A DNA stretch of 64,000 nt from NCBI GenBank assembly GCA_026210745.1, contig CP110631.1, positions 1,798,001 to 1,862,000 on the forward strand. Reading direction: 5' to 3'. Made by a program: the position numbers and the translations under genes. Of this stretch, positions 38,016 to 49,900 are shown in pieces; position 1 is the stretch's first letter, and every line of letters starts with the position of its first letter. This DNA is from Exobasidium rhododendri (taxonomy: Eukaryota; Basidiomycota; Exobasidiomycetes; Exobasidiales; Exobasidiaceae). Under the pieces are notes generated by a model. The model was not told where the DNA came from. It ran no database searches and saw nothing but the letters and a program-made list of their open reading frames with translations.

Positions 38016-40184
38016 CTATGAACAGCAGCTGCCCGTACCTTTGCCCGAACTAATCTTAATCGCTCTCTTCACCATCTCTCGTTCTACTTCTTCGTCGGTG
38101 GGAGGTGCTGTTCTAGGTTTGGCAGTCTGATCTTCCTGGTCTTCCCATTCTTCTAGCTTCCACCGCATTGCGACTCTCTTCGCAATGTGCTTGAAAACAT
38201 CCTCCACGCCCTCGCCCTCCTTTGCACTGGTGAAAAACAGACGGAAGCCCTGTTCCATCATCCGATTCCGATAGAAGAGTCCAGCATCTTCCTCTTGATC
38301 GTCCAGACGGCCCTCCCCTTCTGAGTCAGCAGCGCCTTTGATCGTTGAGGATATGGAAGAAGGTCTGGCAGAGTACAAAGTAGTGCGAGGGTCTAATGCT
38401 TCCTGATTCGAGCCTAGCATACTTTCCCGTCCATCGTCTTGCCTGGTGTTTTCTGCTATCACGCTTGCCCTCCTGCCAGCCTCACCTTCCTCTAGCAAGC
38501 TGTTGCGCTGCTTTGACAGTCCCGTCTTGCCGAGACGACTGCCTCGCCTCCTCGGGACCTCCTCCTCCTCTTCCTCGTCATCTACACCATCTTTGTAGTC
38601 AGCACTGCTCGGGAAAGGAATCGGATCACCGCTTGGTATGGTAGGTATCGAAGCGCCGTCCGCGATGATCGCGTCATCGTCCTCGTCATCCTCCTTCCTT
38701 TCCTCCGCGCTCTCCTTTGAGTGTCTCGCACGTTCCTGCTCTTCTATGTCCTTCGCTTTCTTCGCCTTCTCCCCCTTGATCGTTCCGTTGGAAGAACTGC
38801 CATTCGTCACGGCAGACAGAGTATTACTTTCATTTCCGTCTTCTTCCTCATTCGTCACAACCTCCGATAAGTTGCTCTGCTTTCGGTCCCTTGCGCTGAC
38901 GCTTTTAGAATAATGATGGGCGACAGTTGCCGTGCTTTTATCGCTGGTGGAAGCAGCTGTACTACTGCCATCGGGACTTTGGCCGAAGAAAGTAGATCCT
39001 CGAATCGAGTGGTAGATACTAGGCGCTCCACCTGCCGAAGTCGTGCTATCGTAGCGGTTCCTCCCCCTTCTGTTCGTTGTTTTCATCATAGTCGAGGACG
39101 AATCGACTGTATCACTCGAAGAAGAGCGATCGTTGCCTTGCCAAACGTCGATTGATCGAATGCTCTTCCTATTCTCGCGTAGATTCGTCGACTTACTCTT
39201 GCCACCTTGACGAGAGCTCGTCCGTAATGATTTGGTCCTGGGAGAAAGTGAGTCGCCGGGGTCTAAGCCCGCTCCTGCTGGTCTGGCATTGCTTCGTCCT
39301 GAGTCGTTGATCACATTCGAAGAGCTGCTCGACACTTCGTTCGGCCTACTCAATACATCTTCTGGTCGAGCCGGCACTTGCTCACCGATCGTGTAAGGGA
39401 CTGCAGCCTCGCCTTTGGTATCTCGATCTACATCTCTGTATCCGATCCTCTCCACCTCGCCCTCCGGAAGTAGTCTAGGTATCATGGAGTCAAACCATCC
39501 TCGGGCTTCAGTCCAGCTTGTACCTTTCCAGTCTTCGTCGGCGCCAGTGCCATCGCTGCGACCACTCCCCTGACTCAATTGCTCCAACAGATCCCCTTTA
39601 CATCCTACAGCCACCCAACAAAATCTCTCCTTTTGTTCTCTCGCTTTCTTCCGTTGCCTGTTGTTCATTCCCTCTTCTTCAAATCCAATATCGCCCAATC
39701 TGCAGAAATCGTTGTACCAGTTGATCGTTCTTGCTAATGATCCCTTCTTGCTCAAGTCAAAAGCAATAATCACCGCATCAGAGCCTCTGTAAAAGGCTGA
39801 ACCGAGACTCTTGAACCTCTCCTGTCCTGCTGTATCCCATAGTGAAAGGGTGACTCTAACTGTATCCCTGCTCAGCGTAGTGTCATGTGGTGTTGTAGGA
39901 GATTGAGCAGACGTGGACGCTTCCCCTCTAGATTTCGCTCGCTTTCCATCATTTGCAGGAGCAGCCGTCTCTTTAGCCTTCTTGCCCTTATGAGAAGAAG
40001 GCGAAGAAGACGATGTGGTGGGTATGGGGATATCGACCTCTATGGTCTTCGAGACAAAGTCGGCTCCTATAGTGGAGATGTACGACCTCTGGAAGGAGTC
40101 ATTCAGATATCTAGATCGAAGCGACGTCTTTCCTGCTGATCCTTCCCCAATGATCAGCACTTTCAGTGATCTAGTAGAGTTCAT
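38016..40184 (-). CDS. Giant Rab-like small GTPase with large internal insertions
   Basis: Single exon, 722 aa, more than three times normal Rab size. G1 is GEGSAGKTSL (residues 12-21). The switch I region reads RSYISTIGADFVSKTIEVDI, as in Rab7-type proteins, and G3 is WDTAGQERFKSLG near 118. RGSDAVIIAFDLSKKGSL and WYNDFCRLG follow. G4 is degenerate (VGCKGDLLE, CKGD for NKxD) near 196. G5 is FFTSAKEGEGVEDVF near the C-terminus. About 50 Ser/Lys-rich residues are inserted before G3, and about 450 disordered, Ser- and acid-rich residues separate G4 from G5. The C-terminus GTGSCCS carries two cysteines for geranylgeranylation. The ATG at 40184 (MNSTRSLKVLIIG) is chosen because the open frame upstream runs through CA repeats. 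A vesicle-traffic role is inferred from the G domain only. Confidence 0.78.
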   Translation of the reverse strand: MNSTRSLKVLIIGEGSAGKTSLRSRYLNDSFQRSYISTIGADFVSKTIEVDIPIPTTSSSSPSSHKGKKAKETAAPANDGKRAKSRGEASTSAQSPTTPHDTTLSRDTVRVTLSLWDTAGQERFKSLGSAFYRGSDAVIIAFDLSKKGSLARTINWYNDFCRLGDIGFEEEGMNNRQRKKAREQKERFCWVAVGCKGDLLEQLSQGSGRSDGTGADEDWKGTSWTEARGWFDSMIPRLLPEGEVERIGYRDVDRDTKGEAAVPYTIGEQVPARPEDVLSRPNEVSSSSSNVINDSGRSNARPAGAGLDPGDSLSPRTKSLRTSSRQGGKSKSTNLRENRKSIRSIDVWQGNDRSSSSDTVDSSSTMMKTTNRRGRNRYDSTTSAGGAPSIYHSIRGSTFFGQSPDGSSTAASTSDKSTATVAHHYSKSVSARDRKQSNLSEVVTNEEEDGNESNTLSAVTNGSSSNGTIKGEKAKKAKDIEEQERARHSKESAEERKEDDEDDDAIIADGASIPTIPSGDPIPFPSSADYKDGVDDEEEEEEVPRRRGSRLGKTGLSKQRNSLLEEGEAGRRASVIAENTRQDDGRESMLGSNQEALDPRTTLYSARPSSISSTIKGAADSEGEGRLDDQEEDAGLFYRNRMMEQGFRLFFTSAKEGEGVEDVFKHIAKRVAMRWKLEEWEDQEDQTAKPRTAPPTDEEVEREMVKRAIKISSGKGTGSCCS

Positions 40185-40439
40185 CCGGATCAATCGACAG
40201 AGGAGGTCTAGGTGGGCACATACACACACACACACGGAGCAAGGAACCCCTTTGTAGGCAGCTTCGAAACGCGCCAAATTAGAGTGTGGCACCGAACATA
40301 AGACACACACACACACGCGCGCCTCCTCCGTCCACAGACAGAAAAAGGTTTTCCTCACAATCGCATGTATGCCAAAGAACCGCTTGCTCTCTCTCCAACG
40401 TTCGCCTTTCCGGCCCACTGACATCCTCAGCTTGGACGG

Positions 40440-40748
40440 ATGTCGCCCTCCTCATCGACGTCGTCGGATGAAAAGGTGACGACTGTCAATGAGGGGGACT
40501 CAGACACAACGGCAAAGTCGCTGATCGATACTTCTTTGCCGGCAAAATATGCAGAGACGATGAGAATGCACTCCCGACTGAATCACGCCAATGATCCTTC
40601 CATGTCCAGTAGAGTATTGCTTCTCGGGTTTCTTGGTCTTCTGTTCTACTACGCCGTTCAGAGCAAGTTCAAAGTTCGATTGTGGAGAGCGAGCTTGAAT
40701 CCGGTCCAGTACGATCAAGACTTCACTGGACTCCTAGAGATCGAGTAA
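40440..40748 (+). CDS. Small single-pass membrane protein, unknown function
   Basis: Single exon, 102 aa. A Ser/Thr-rich N-terminus precedes LPAKYAETMRMHSRLNHAND and one hydrophobic helix (SRVLLLGFLGLLFYYAVQS). A basic segment (KFKVRLWRASLNP) and an acidic end (LLEIE) follow. The helix flanked by positive residues suggests a C-terminal membrane anchor. No family recognised. It is divergent from the Rab-like gene with a 255-bp shared promoter. That and the clean frame support its being real. Confidence 0.5.
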   Translation: MSPSSSTSSDEKVTTVNEGDSDTTAKSLIDTSLPAKYAETMRMHSRLNHANDPSMSSRVLLLGFLGLLFYYAVQSKFKVRLWRASLNPVQYDQDFTGLLEIE

Positions 40749-40867
40749 AGAGCGGAAATACAGCACATAGATCCAGACGCTCATCTATTCTATCAAAGTG
40801 GTGCAGGTATAGGTACAATGCGTGTTTTTGGTGCTAGGAGAAAGGAAAGACAACCGACGAGTCTTGT

Positions 40868-43800
40868 CTAAAGGTACAGCGAGCTAGAGAAAGGAAGAAT
40901 GTCAAAGTAGGTCAGCGCCGATCACTATCTTTTCCAGCAAAGCAACCGAGTAACACTCACGGAGAGAAGATGATGCTGCCCTCCCTGTTGAGCTTCTCCA
41001 ACGACTTTGTGAACTTCACCTCGAGCTCTTCATTTCCAATGGCCTTGGACGCTTGCGTCATTTGCCTCAATAGCTCCTGCAACCTTCTAAAGGCTCGAAT
41101 GATGGAACCTTCAAAGACATCGGTCAACTTACAGATGTCGGCAAATTTGGCTCCTTTGCACCATTGCATGACAGCGTCCATCAGTTCGACTTTGAATCCG
41201 GCGACGTATTCATCCTCGTTGATCGATAGTCTTGATTCAATCGAAACCTTTGCAATTCGTCGAGCACTTTCCTGCATGATCCGAAGCGGGGCGGCCAAGT
41301 CTTCTTTGAGACGGATTTGTTGCGAGGACTGCAGTCGGGGATCGTGTGTGTGTCAGTGGGAGTCACCGAGACATGGGGAAAAGGGAAGAAACTGACTCAC
41401 CTTTTCGTTGAAAACGAAGCAACTCAACAGAGCCGCACACTGCTCCGGCGTCAAGTCATTGAAGACGCCGTTAAAGATCATCTCCGTCAAGAGGAGCTCA
41501 TCGCCTGTACTGATCTCGCAAGCTACTCTTCCTTTCTTCTCCACGACATCATCGTTGGAAGTGAAGCCGAGCCTCCTCAAGACTCTCTTGCGACACTTTA
41601 GCTCATCCAGTTGAATCACGGAGTGTGCGTCGTCCAGCTGCTTCTTCAACCCTTCCTTCTTCTCCCTCGCTTCCTCCTTTGCTTTGTACGCTTTGTACAG
41701 TGAATTCAAGTCCTTCGAAGTGTGTATGGGTGACTCGGTTAATTTTGTTTCGAGAATGTCAATCTTGCCGAGCAACGTCTTGAAGCTGTCGTCGGTAATC
41801 TTCATGTCTTTGATTGGATCAAGAAGAGGGATGCCTTTCCCTCCTTTGGCTGCAGATGGGAATCGTCGGAAGACCTCTTGAAGCCTATCTTTGACTTGCA
41901 AGCGAGCCTCTCGCAGTCGTAAGTCTTTCGGTAGTATCAATCGCAGTCCAGCGATACTTTCTAGCGTGTTCAGCATGACCGGCACGACGACCATCTCTCC
42001 ATCTTGACCAGAGAGGGGTGGACGCAGGCCGGAGGGGGCGACGGTGTTGTTACTTGCCGCATTACGAGCCACTTCCTTCATGGTTGGTACCGTGCTTCCT
42101 TTTGCACATTCCAGCAGGCAGTCCACAATGTAGCTATTCTGATCCAGCTCGTCCGATGCTGGCGTTGTAGTCTTGCCTCGTGGGACCGCCCTCTTCTGAT
42201 AATTGACAACACAACTCCATCCAAAGTCCACGTCGCCATGCTTGATACGTACAAGTCGTCCTGGTTGCAAAAACGGAAGTGAATAATTTGGATGAGAGAT
42301 GATCTCCCTGAAGTCTTTGCTCATATCATCCAATTGTTTCCGCAGATCAAAGTACTCCGATGTACTAGGCTCATCAGGAATGATCGTTTCTTCATACTCT
42401 CTTGTCGCTTCTACCAACTCGTTTTCCAACTGCGGAACGGAAGCAGCACTCTGAAATTGATAGAAGCATCTCTCGAGCATGTACTCGGGAGAAATACCCT
42501 CCACTCGTATCAAATTTAGTATCATGTTGTAACCCAAGTGGAAAGCGCTGTTCAATCGATCAGCTTCTCCTTTGACCATCGTCTTTGCCGCCGGCGGATC
42601 TAACTTCTCGTCGAACATCATGATGACGATCCCACGATCGTCTAAGCCTCTACGACCAGCTCGTCCAGACATTTGAATGAATTCTCCACTCGTTAGATTC
42701 CGAAATTCCTTGCCGTCCCACTTTCGAACGGCAGTAAAGACGACAGTCTTGGCAGGCATGTTGAGACCGATGGAGAATGTTTCTGTAGCAAAGAGGACCT
42801 TGATGAGACCTTCTTGAAAGAGCAATTCGATAATCTCCTTCAGGATTGGCAAGAGGCCACCATGATGTATACCGATTCCCCTTCGAAGTAGGGGCAGAAT
42901 GTGCTCGATCTGGGGCAAGCTTCGATCTTCTTCACTAAGTGCAGCAATGGCGCTGTTAAAGACGGTGGAGACCATAGTCTTCTCCTCCTCACTGTTGAAC
43001 TCAAGTTTGCTCATTTGCAATGCCAGTCCTTCGCACTCCTTTTTGGAAAAGGCAAAGACGATGACGGGATTGTAGTTCTTCAGCATGATCATCTTGATAA
43101 TCTTGTAGATGTCCGATTGACCTTTTTGACCCCCTTTCTTAGTCTGTCCCTTCTGCTTGCCCTTCCCACTATCAGCACTGGCGGGATCTTCCCCCTTACC
43201 GTCTGTCAAGGATCCCATCGCCTTTTGGAAGTTGTCCTCTCGAAACTCTCCTTTCTCGTCAACGACCAGGTGGATGCCATCTCCTCCTGCTGGGAATAGG
43301 TAGTGCTGTAGCGGTGTCGGTCGAAAGTCAGTGTAGACGACATGGCATGGCTGAACATGCGTATGGGCAATCCATTGAGCGAATTGCATTGCATTCGGAA
43401 TCGTCGCCGACAAGAAGACATATCGAACCTTTCGAGGTAGAAGAATAATCGTCTCCTCCCAGACTACGCCTCGTTCGCTGTCTCTCATGTAATGAATTTC
43501 GTCGAACACCACCCAGGCTACCTCCCTCATGATTTCAGATCCCCTATACAGCATTGATCGCAGAATCTCAGTCGTCATTACCAGACACCCGGCCTCAGGA
43601 TTGATAGTGACATCACCAGTCATCAGACCGACATCCTCGAAGAGTTTTGCAAATTCCCGGTATTTTTGATTGGAGAGCGCCTTGATCGGACTTGTGTAAA
43701 CGACACGTTGCTTGTTCTTGAGACATTGAGCGATGGCATATTCTGCCACCACCGTTTTTCCTGCTGAAGTATGAGCAGACACTAGCACACTTTCGTTCCT

Positions 43801-44436
43801 CTCGATGGAGGAAATTGCCGTGCGTTGAAAAGGATCAAGTTCGAAGCTGTATTCCTTGGCAGGCTTTGCAGGAGGAACGTGTTGCGACAAAGGTACGTAT
43901 GGATACTGTGGCGGTACTGCGACTTGATGCCTCACTTGATGCGTTATCTCCATTGCTCCTGATGCTTCTCCCGTCAATGTCGTCTTGGACGTTCCCACCA
44001 CATTTCCTGACATTTCTGCTTGCACGGCGTCTCCATTTGCAGTAGCAACAGGTGGTAATTTCTGAGTTGCTTGTGCTGTGAATTCGTCTGTCAGAACAGC
44101 ATCTTGTCCGTTCTCGCTCCGCCTCTTCTTGCTCGTCGGCGGGTCTTTCATGGGCGACTTAGAGCCTTCGGCAGACGATGCAATCTTTGCTGTCTCCGCC
44201 TCCTTCGTCTCTCCGGAATCCGTTCCATTTCTTGGCTTTCCATTACTATTGTCTCTCACCTCAGCCTCTCGCAATTTCTCTCTTTTTCGTTTCTTCTTTG
44301 CACTCTTCGAAAGGCCGGCCTTGTCTGACTTCACTGAAGACGCTGGAGAGGCAGGCGACTCGATGCCACTTACTCGTTGAGATGAAATTCCTGTCTGATC
44401 GCCCAGGATGTCGCCAAAGAGGCTGCTCGGATCCAT
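40868..44436 (-). CDS. MTR4: Mtr4-type DExH RNA helicase (nuclear exosome cofactor)
   Basis: Ski2-like helicase that feeds RNA to the nuclear exosome, in TRAMP complexes in yeast. Three exons, 44436-41401, 41328-40961 and 40883-40868 (16 nt), give 1139 aa. A basic 200-residue tail precedes [20 protein letters not shown], Walker A ([17 protein letters not shown]) near 218 and the DEIH box near 315. Motif VI is [18 protein letters not shown]. The arch/KOW region contains [20 protein letters not shown]. The C-terminal helical part reads [20 protein letters not shown] and ends FSPSLYL, matching the conserved Mtr4 end. That last segment needs the 16-nt exon. The N-terminal 200 residues are longer than in yeast. 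Ski2 is less likely because the N-terminal Ski-specific domain is absent. Confidence 0.93.
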
Positions 44437-44790
44437 AGCACAGATCAAATGGCGGCACCTTCGTCAAGCTGAATTATCGATGCTTCCAACTTCCAACACT
44501 CTGGACGTTTTAGCAAAAATTCTTGCAAAACTGCAAAGAAAGGCCAAAGTGCTGGGGTTCCACAACTTTTTTTTCCCTCTCCAATTAAGAGGTAATCTCC
44601 CTCTTGTCGACGCTTACCTAAGCATGAAATAGAGTTGCCCGTCGAACATCATCTCACCTCTGCACGTGTAGCATGATTTTTCCCTTTCCAAAAAATTTTG
44701 TTGGAGAAGGCAGAAAATTAAGTGGGAAAGTGGGAATCTTCTGATCTAACGCATCTCTAGTCTTACAACTACCCGTAACACTATACGAAG
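44437..44790. promoter_or_regulatory. Divergent intergenic region, MTR4 / NSR1
   Basis: 354 bp between two divergent RNA-metabolism genes. Poly-T (44566-44575) and A-rich runs are present near 44680-44720. No specific factor sites could be assigned, though co-regulation with ribosome biogenesis is plausible. Confidence 0.4.
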
Positions 44791-46571
44791 ATGAGCAAAG
44801 GCAAGACCACCAAAGAAGCAAAGCCAGTCGTTGCTAACGGCAAGTCGGCCAAGTATGACAAGAAGAAGATAGCAGCAGCAGCCGCTACTGCTGCCGCGAG
44901 TGCACCTGCGCCAGCTGTGGCCGCCAAGGAAGCTGTCAAGGAAAAGAAGAGTAAGAAGAGCAAGAAGGAGCCCACCCCTCCCCCTGTTGCTGAGAGCGAG
45001 AGCAGCGAGGAGAGTGACAGTGAAGAAGACTCTAGCGATGTGAGTAAGACGCGGATTGCTGTCTACCAAGGAGGGTGATGTCTTACGTGGAATTGATCAT
45101 CATCATTGTTTTGCACGTCCTTTTGCTGCAGGATGAGCCCACCAAGGCTGACGTCGTCGCTGCACCTGCATCCAAGGCAGAGGAAGAGAGTGACTCGGAT
45201 GACTCGGATTCTGAAGACGAAGAAGACGCTAAGCCCAAGACAAACGGATCAGCAGCTAAGAAAGAAGCTGAATCAAGCGATTCAAGCGATTCTGACTCAG
45301 ACTCAGATGAGGAAGAGACCCCAGCTGCCAAGACGAACGGTGCAGTTGCTGCTTCGAAGTCTGAGTCAGACTCTTCCGAGGAAGATAGCTCTGACGGTGA
45401 GGACTCGAGTGATGATGACAGTAGCAGTGACGATGACGATGACGGGAAGCCAGCAGATAACAAAGGTGCTTCCTCCTCTTCATCGTCATCGTCTTCTGCC
45501 TCCTCCAGTTCCAACTCTGACTCCTCTGATTCTTCCGATTCAGATTCCGATTCAGACGAAGAAATGGAAGAGACTAAGCCAGCAGCTGTTCAAAACAAGA
45601 AGCGTAAGGCCGTCGAAGAAGCAAAGCCGGTAAAGAAGGTCAAATCTGAAGAAGTCGCCGCCCCCGCTGGTGGTGAAGAAGAGCTAAAGACTCTCTGGGT
45701 TGGTCAATTGAGCTGGAACGTCGACGAAGCTTGGCTCAAGTCGGAGTTCGAAGAGTATGGTGAAGTTGCATCTGCTCGTATTATCATGGACCGTGAATCT
45801 GGCAAGAGCAGAGGGTGAGTGACAGAAGAATGATAGCTAGTATGACCGACTTGCTGACCGTTTTGATGCTCTTGATACAGATTCGGATACGTTGACTTTG
45901 TCACTGCTGCTGACGCTTTGAAGGCTTCTACTGCTGCAGCTGGCAAGGATGTTGATGGAAGAAATATCAAGGTTGACCTTCAACAACCAAAGCCACCCCG
46001 TGATCAAGCTGATAGTCGAGCAAAGAAGTTCAATGATCGACAAAATCCTCCTTCATTGACACTTTGGATCGGTAATCTCTCCTTCAATCTGACTGAAGAC
46101 GAGATTTGGGAGAAATTCGGTGAACACGGTGAAGTCACAAGAGTTACGCTGCCAAAGGACCCTGAGAGTGATCGACCCAAAGGATTCGGATATGTCGAGT
46201 TCTCAGAGCAGAGCGCTGCCGACAAGGCCTTGGCTGCTCTGAATGGAGCTGACTTGGGAGATCGACCTTTGCGACTCGATTACGCGCCCCCTCGTCCTGA
46301 GGGAGGTGCGCGAGGAGGTGATGGTGGTGGTCGAGGCGGTGGTGGACGAGGAGGCGGACGAGGCGGTGGTGGAAGAGGTGGTGGTCGAGGCGGTGGCGGT
46401 GGCCGTGGAGGCTTCCAATCTGGATCCGGATGGGGCGGACGAGGTGGTAGCAGTGGTGGTCGAGGAGGTGGCGGCGACCGAGGTGGACGAGGTGGTAGCC
46501 GAGGTGGCTTTGGCGGCGCTAGAACAGGAGGTATTCAGCCTTCCTCTGGTCAAAAGAAGGTCTTTGATTGA
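44791..46571 (+). CDS. Nucleolin-like RRM/RGG nucleolar protein (Nsr1/Gar2)
   Basis: Nucleolar RNA-binding protein needed for pre-rRNA processing. Three exons, 44791-45039, 45132-45814 and 45881-46571, give 540 aa. The first 260 residues alternate basic (KEKKSKKSKKEP) with long acidic Ser/Asp/Glu runs (SSSDDDDDG), the CK2-type acidic stretches of nucleolin/Nsr1. Two RRMs follow: RNP2 LWVGQLSW with RNP1 GFGYVDF, and LWIGNLSF with KGFGYVEF. The C-terminus is a long RGG/GAR box (GGRGGGGRGGGRGGGG-type, about 46290-46540), the usual arginine-methylated tail. The intron positions lie before and within RRM1. Length and domain order match yeast Nsr1 (414 aa) and S. pombe Gar2 (500 aa). Confidence 0.92.
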
Positions 46572-46917
46572 TTGAATACTTTCCTGGCCCTCCGGTTTCT
46601 CCTTCATTTCTCTCGCTTTCCCGTTCAAAATCATGTACATGCTTGTCGCTACCAATTTTAATAGGCTGCTTTTCTCATTACTCTCGCACCCTCCCTTTCT
46701 CTCGGTGCTTCTCCTCTCCTTACTCATCTTGCTGCACTCGCGATTCTCATCCACCCCCCCTCTCCCCCGAAGGCATGTAAGTAATGACTGCATGTATACA
46801 TGATACAAACCATCGATGAAGATTACGTAATCTTCTGTATCGATACAATTAATCGGACGTTCTTCTGTCCTAAGATGATGTTAATATACATTAATGAGGT
46901 AAGGGGAGGCGGTTCTG
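46572..46917. other. Intergenic region between convergent NSR1 and RPC1
   Basis: 346 bp shared by two 3' ends. It contains a pyrimidine-rich stretch (46590-46770), a CCCCCCTCTCCCCC run, and AT-rich sequence at 46840-46900. No gene or repeat unit recognised. Confidence 0.5.
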
Positions 46918-49900
46918 TTATTTATTAGCAGCGCGATCAAAAAGAAGTCTCCTCTTTGGCGGTAGGAGAGGCTTTGCGCTGATCAAGGTGGGCATGGCTG
47001 TTCCCAAATTCTGAGCGGCATTACCCATGATGATCGACTCTGAAACGCCTTGAATCGAATCCGTCTTGCCGTACAAAGCCGCATCAAACAAGTGGTCGGT
47101 CGTCTTCTCGAAGCTTGCCAACATGAGAACACTATCTTTCATCTTGGCAACACCAAATCTTGTGATGCCTAGCACTTCTCCTTTGTATGTCATGACATCC
47201 GCCAGGAGCATGACATGTCTCGGGTCGATGCTCATTCCATGACTCGCCATAGTGTAGTCTATCTCTCTGAAAATGGAAGATCTTGCCGCTTCGATCCCCA
47301 ATACTTCTTTCATCTCCATGATGTGATTCGTGTGCGTTTCTCTTCCAATTACACCCTCTGTCGTCATGACTTCACGCAGCCCATAGCCTTCTACGAGCAG
47401 CTTCCTGCTTCCCTTTTCATCACTGATCACCGCCCTGGAGGCTTCCTGGATCCCCTTGATGACAATCTTCCGAACGACTCGCTTGAGAGACTTCAGCGCA
47501 TAATACACTTCCTTTTCACTGACCTTGTCCATCTTGTCCGTCTTTACTATTCGAATGCGAATGCGGTTCTTCTGGGGTACGATGGAGACTCGATCTGCCG
47601 TAATTTTCAGCTTCGATGCAGCAATGATGGCCCATCGAATATCGTCCAACGTCACTTCCAATTGCAGCTTCTTGATCGTTTCCATGTCGATGTGAATGCC
47701 CAGATAGATGTAGTTGAAGTGCCACGCTTCTTCAATCACACTGGCGACATCTTCCAAGTAAGTCTTCTCGATCCTGCCCTTGACGATTCTTGCCGACGTC
47801 TCGTTTTCCGGGTTCACCAACTGCGCAGTAATGATCGGTGTGTTGATCGATTTGGCTGCATTGATGATCTCCTTGATTCGCGGCACACCCAGCGTCACAT
47901 TCATACTAGCAACACCAGCGAAATGGAAAGTCTTCAACGTCATTTGGGTACCAGGCTCACCTATCGACTGCGCTCCAATAGCGCCCACGGCCGTTCCAGG
48001 TTCTACTTTCGCCCTCAAGTACTTTGTGAAGCAGATGTTCAGAAACTCAATGATGGCACTCTTTCGGACTTGCGTCTTGTTGTTCACGGCTGCAATTTGG
48101 GCATGGTCAGCGCCCATGTTCAGATCGGTATCTTCGTCGAACTCTTCCTCTCGAGTGTCAGCAGGGTACATCCCGAAAGCGTCTCGAATGCTGGCCGCCT
48201 TCTTGACAATGTGTTCCGACACAAACGCTCTGACTTGGTCTCGATACTTGCTCGTCGTAGTTCCCTTGATTTCCTCTTCGGCAAGTCTCTCGATTGTCAG
48301 TTCCTCGATCTCATACGGCAAAAGACCTCGTTCATCAATGTGATGGGTGATGGCTAAAGCGTGCCTCCATGTTCGATGGTACTCTACCGGAAGCGCATCC
48401 CCTTCCAGTTCAGCCGGGTCTAGTCCGTCATCTCCGTAGGTGAATTGCACTACCCCACCTACTGAGTTTCGAACAGAAAGATCATAATGCGTAGAAAGAT
48501 CTTCCAATGCTTTCATCAATCTTCTTTGCATGTACCCCGTCTCTGCCGTCTTGACGGCCGTGTCGACCAGGCCTTCTCGACCAGAGATAGCATGGAACAG
48601 GAACTCCGTCGGAGTAAGACCAGAAAAGAAACTGTTCCGGACGAAACCTTTCGCAGGCGGGTCTTTCGACTTCTTGGCAAAGTGAGGCAGTGAACGATCT
48701 TGGAACCCGTTAGGCACCCGAGAGCCGCTGATGATCTGTTGACCTACACAAGCTACCATTTGCGCTACGTTGATCTTCGAGCCTTTCGAACCGCACACCG
48801 CCATGATCAGAGGCGCGTTGTTTCGACTAAGCTCCGTCATACAGATCTCTCCAACGTCGCTTCGAACGCCACTCAAGACACCCGAGATCATGTTCTCCAG
48901 TGTCTGTTCTTGATCGCAACCTGGCAAGTTGACCAGTCGACCCAACTTCGCCTTCTCGATCAGATCGAGACACTCTTTATAGGCGATCTCTACCTTTTCA
49001 TCCTTTGTGCTTCGTAACTTCTCACCAGGCATGACATCTCCGATTCCCAGACTGAAACCTTGATTGGCCAACCACCGAGCGCATACTTTGGCAAGTCGAT
49101 TCATCGCCTCGATTGCGGCATCGGGGCCATAGTCTCGTAGCATGACACCAAAGACACTGTTCTTCTTTCCATCACCCACCGTACTCTTGTCCATCACCCC
49201 GCACATCACTTCGGAGTTCTGGATGACCAGCCAGCCATCGTTGGGACTCATGTCCTTGATGTAACCCTTTCCGGGCTTCTCGAACGTTCGACATTGCGCT
49301 TCAAGATTGACGAGGACGTTCGATCGCTTGTTTGGTCGAATGAGGCATCCAAACACTTGTTTGCCGGTCCACAATCGCTGCGGTTTCCAGATCGCAGGCG
49401 GGGGAATATCGATCTGTAGATCGGCGTCGGCAAAGTAGCTGCAGATCTGTGCAAATTGACCTCGATTGAAGAAACGATCACGTCTAGAGATGAGAAAGGA
49501 CGCTGTGATGAAATCTTGGATGGCGGCAATGATCGGCTCTCCGTTCCTTGGCGTCACTAGATTGTGCTTGACCCCCATCAATTCGGTCGCCTCTGTCCTC
49601 GCCTCTTCTGTCTGCGGAACGTGCATGTTCATCTCATCACCATCGAAGTCGGCATTATAAGGATTGCAAGCGCATTCATTCAATCGGAAAGTTCTCCAAG
49701 GTCGGATTTTGGCTCGATGAGACATGATCGAAAGCTTGTGCAAGCTTGGTTGTCGATTGAACAGAACAATGTCACCATCTCGTAGATGCCTTTCCACTAC
49801 GTCGCCAACCCGTAACTTCAGAGCTGCCATCTTGATAGAACCGGCAAATTTGAGCGTACGTTTGAATCCAGTCTCCCCTTCAATGACGAAATTGGCACCT

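Noticed and set aside
40185-40424. N-terminal extension of the Rab-like protein
   Set aside because: Open frame only by chance through CA repeats (VCVCVC). The G domain starts normally after the ATG at 40184.
45083-45514. Antisense acidic/Ser frame opposite NSR1
   Set aside because: Mirror of the Ser/Asp/Glu repeats of the NSR1 acidic region.
47215-48357. 380-codon plus-strand frame
   Set aside because: Antisense to RPC1 exon 3, whose protein is unmistakable. No own family features.
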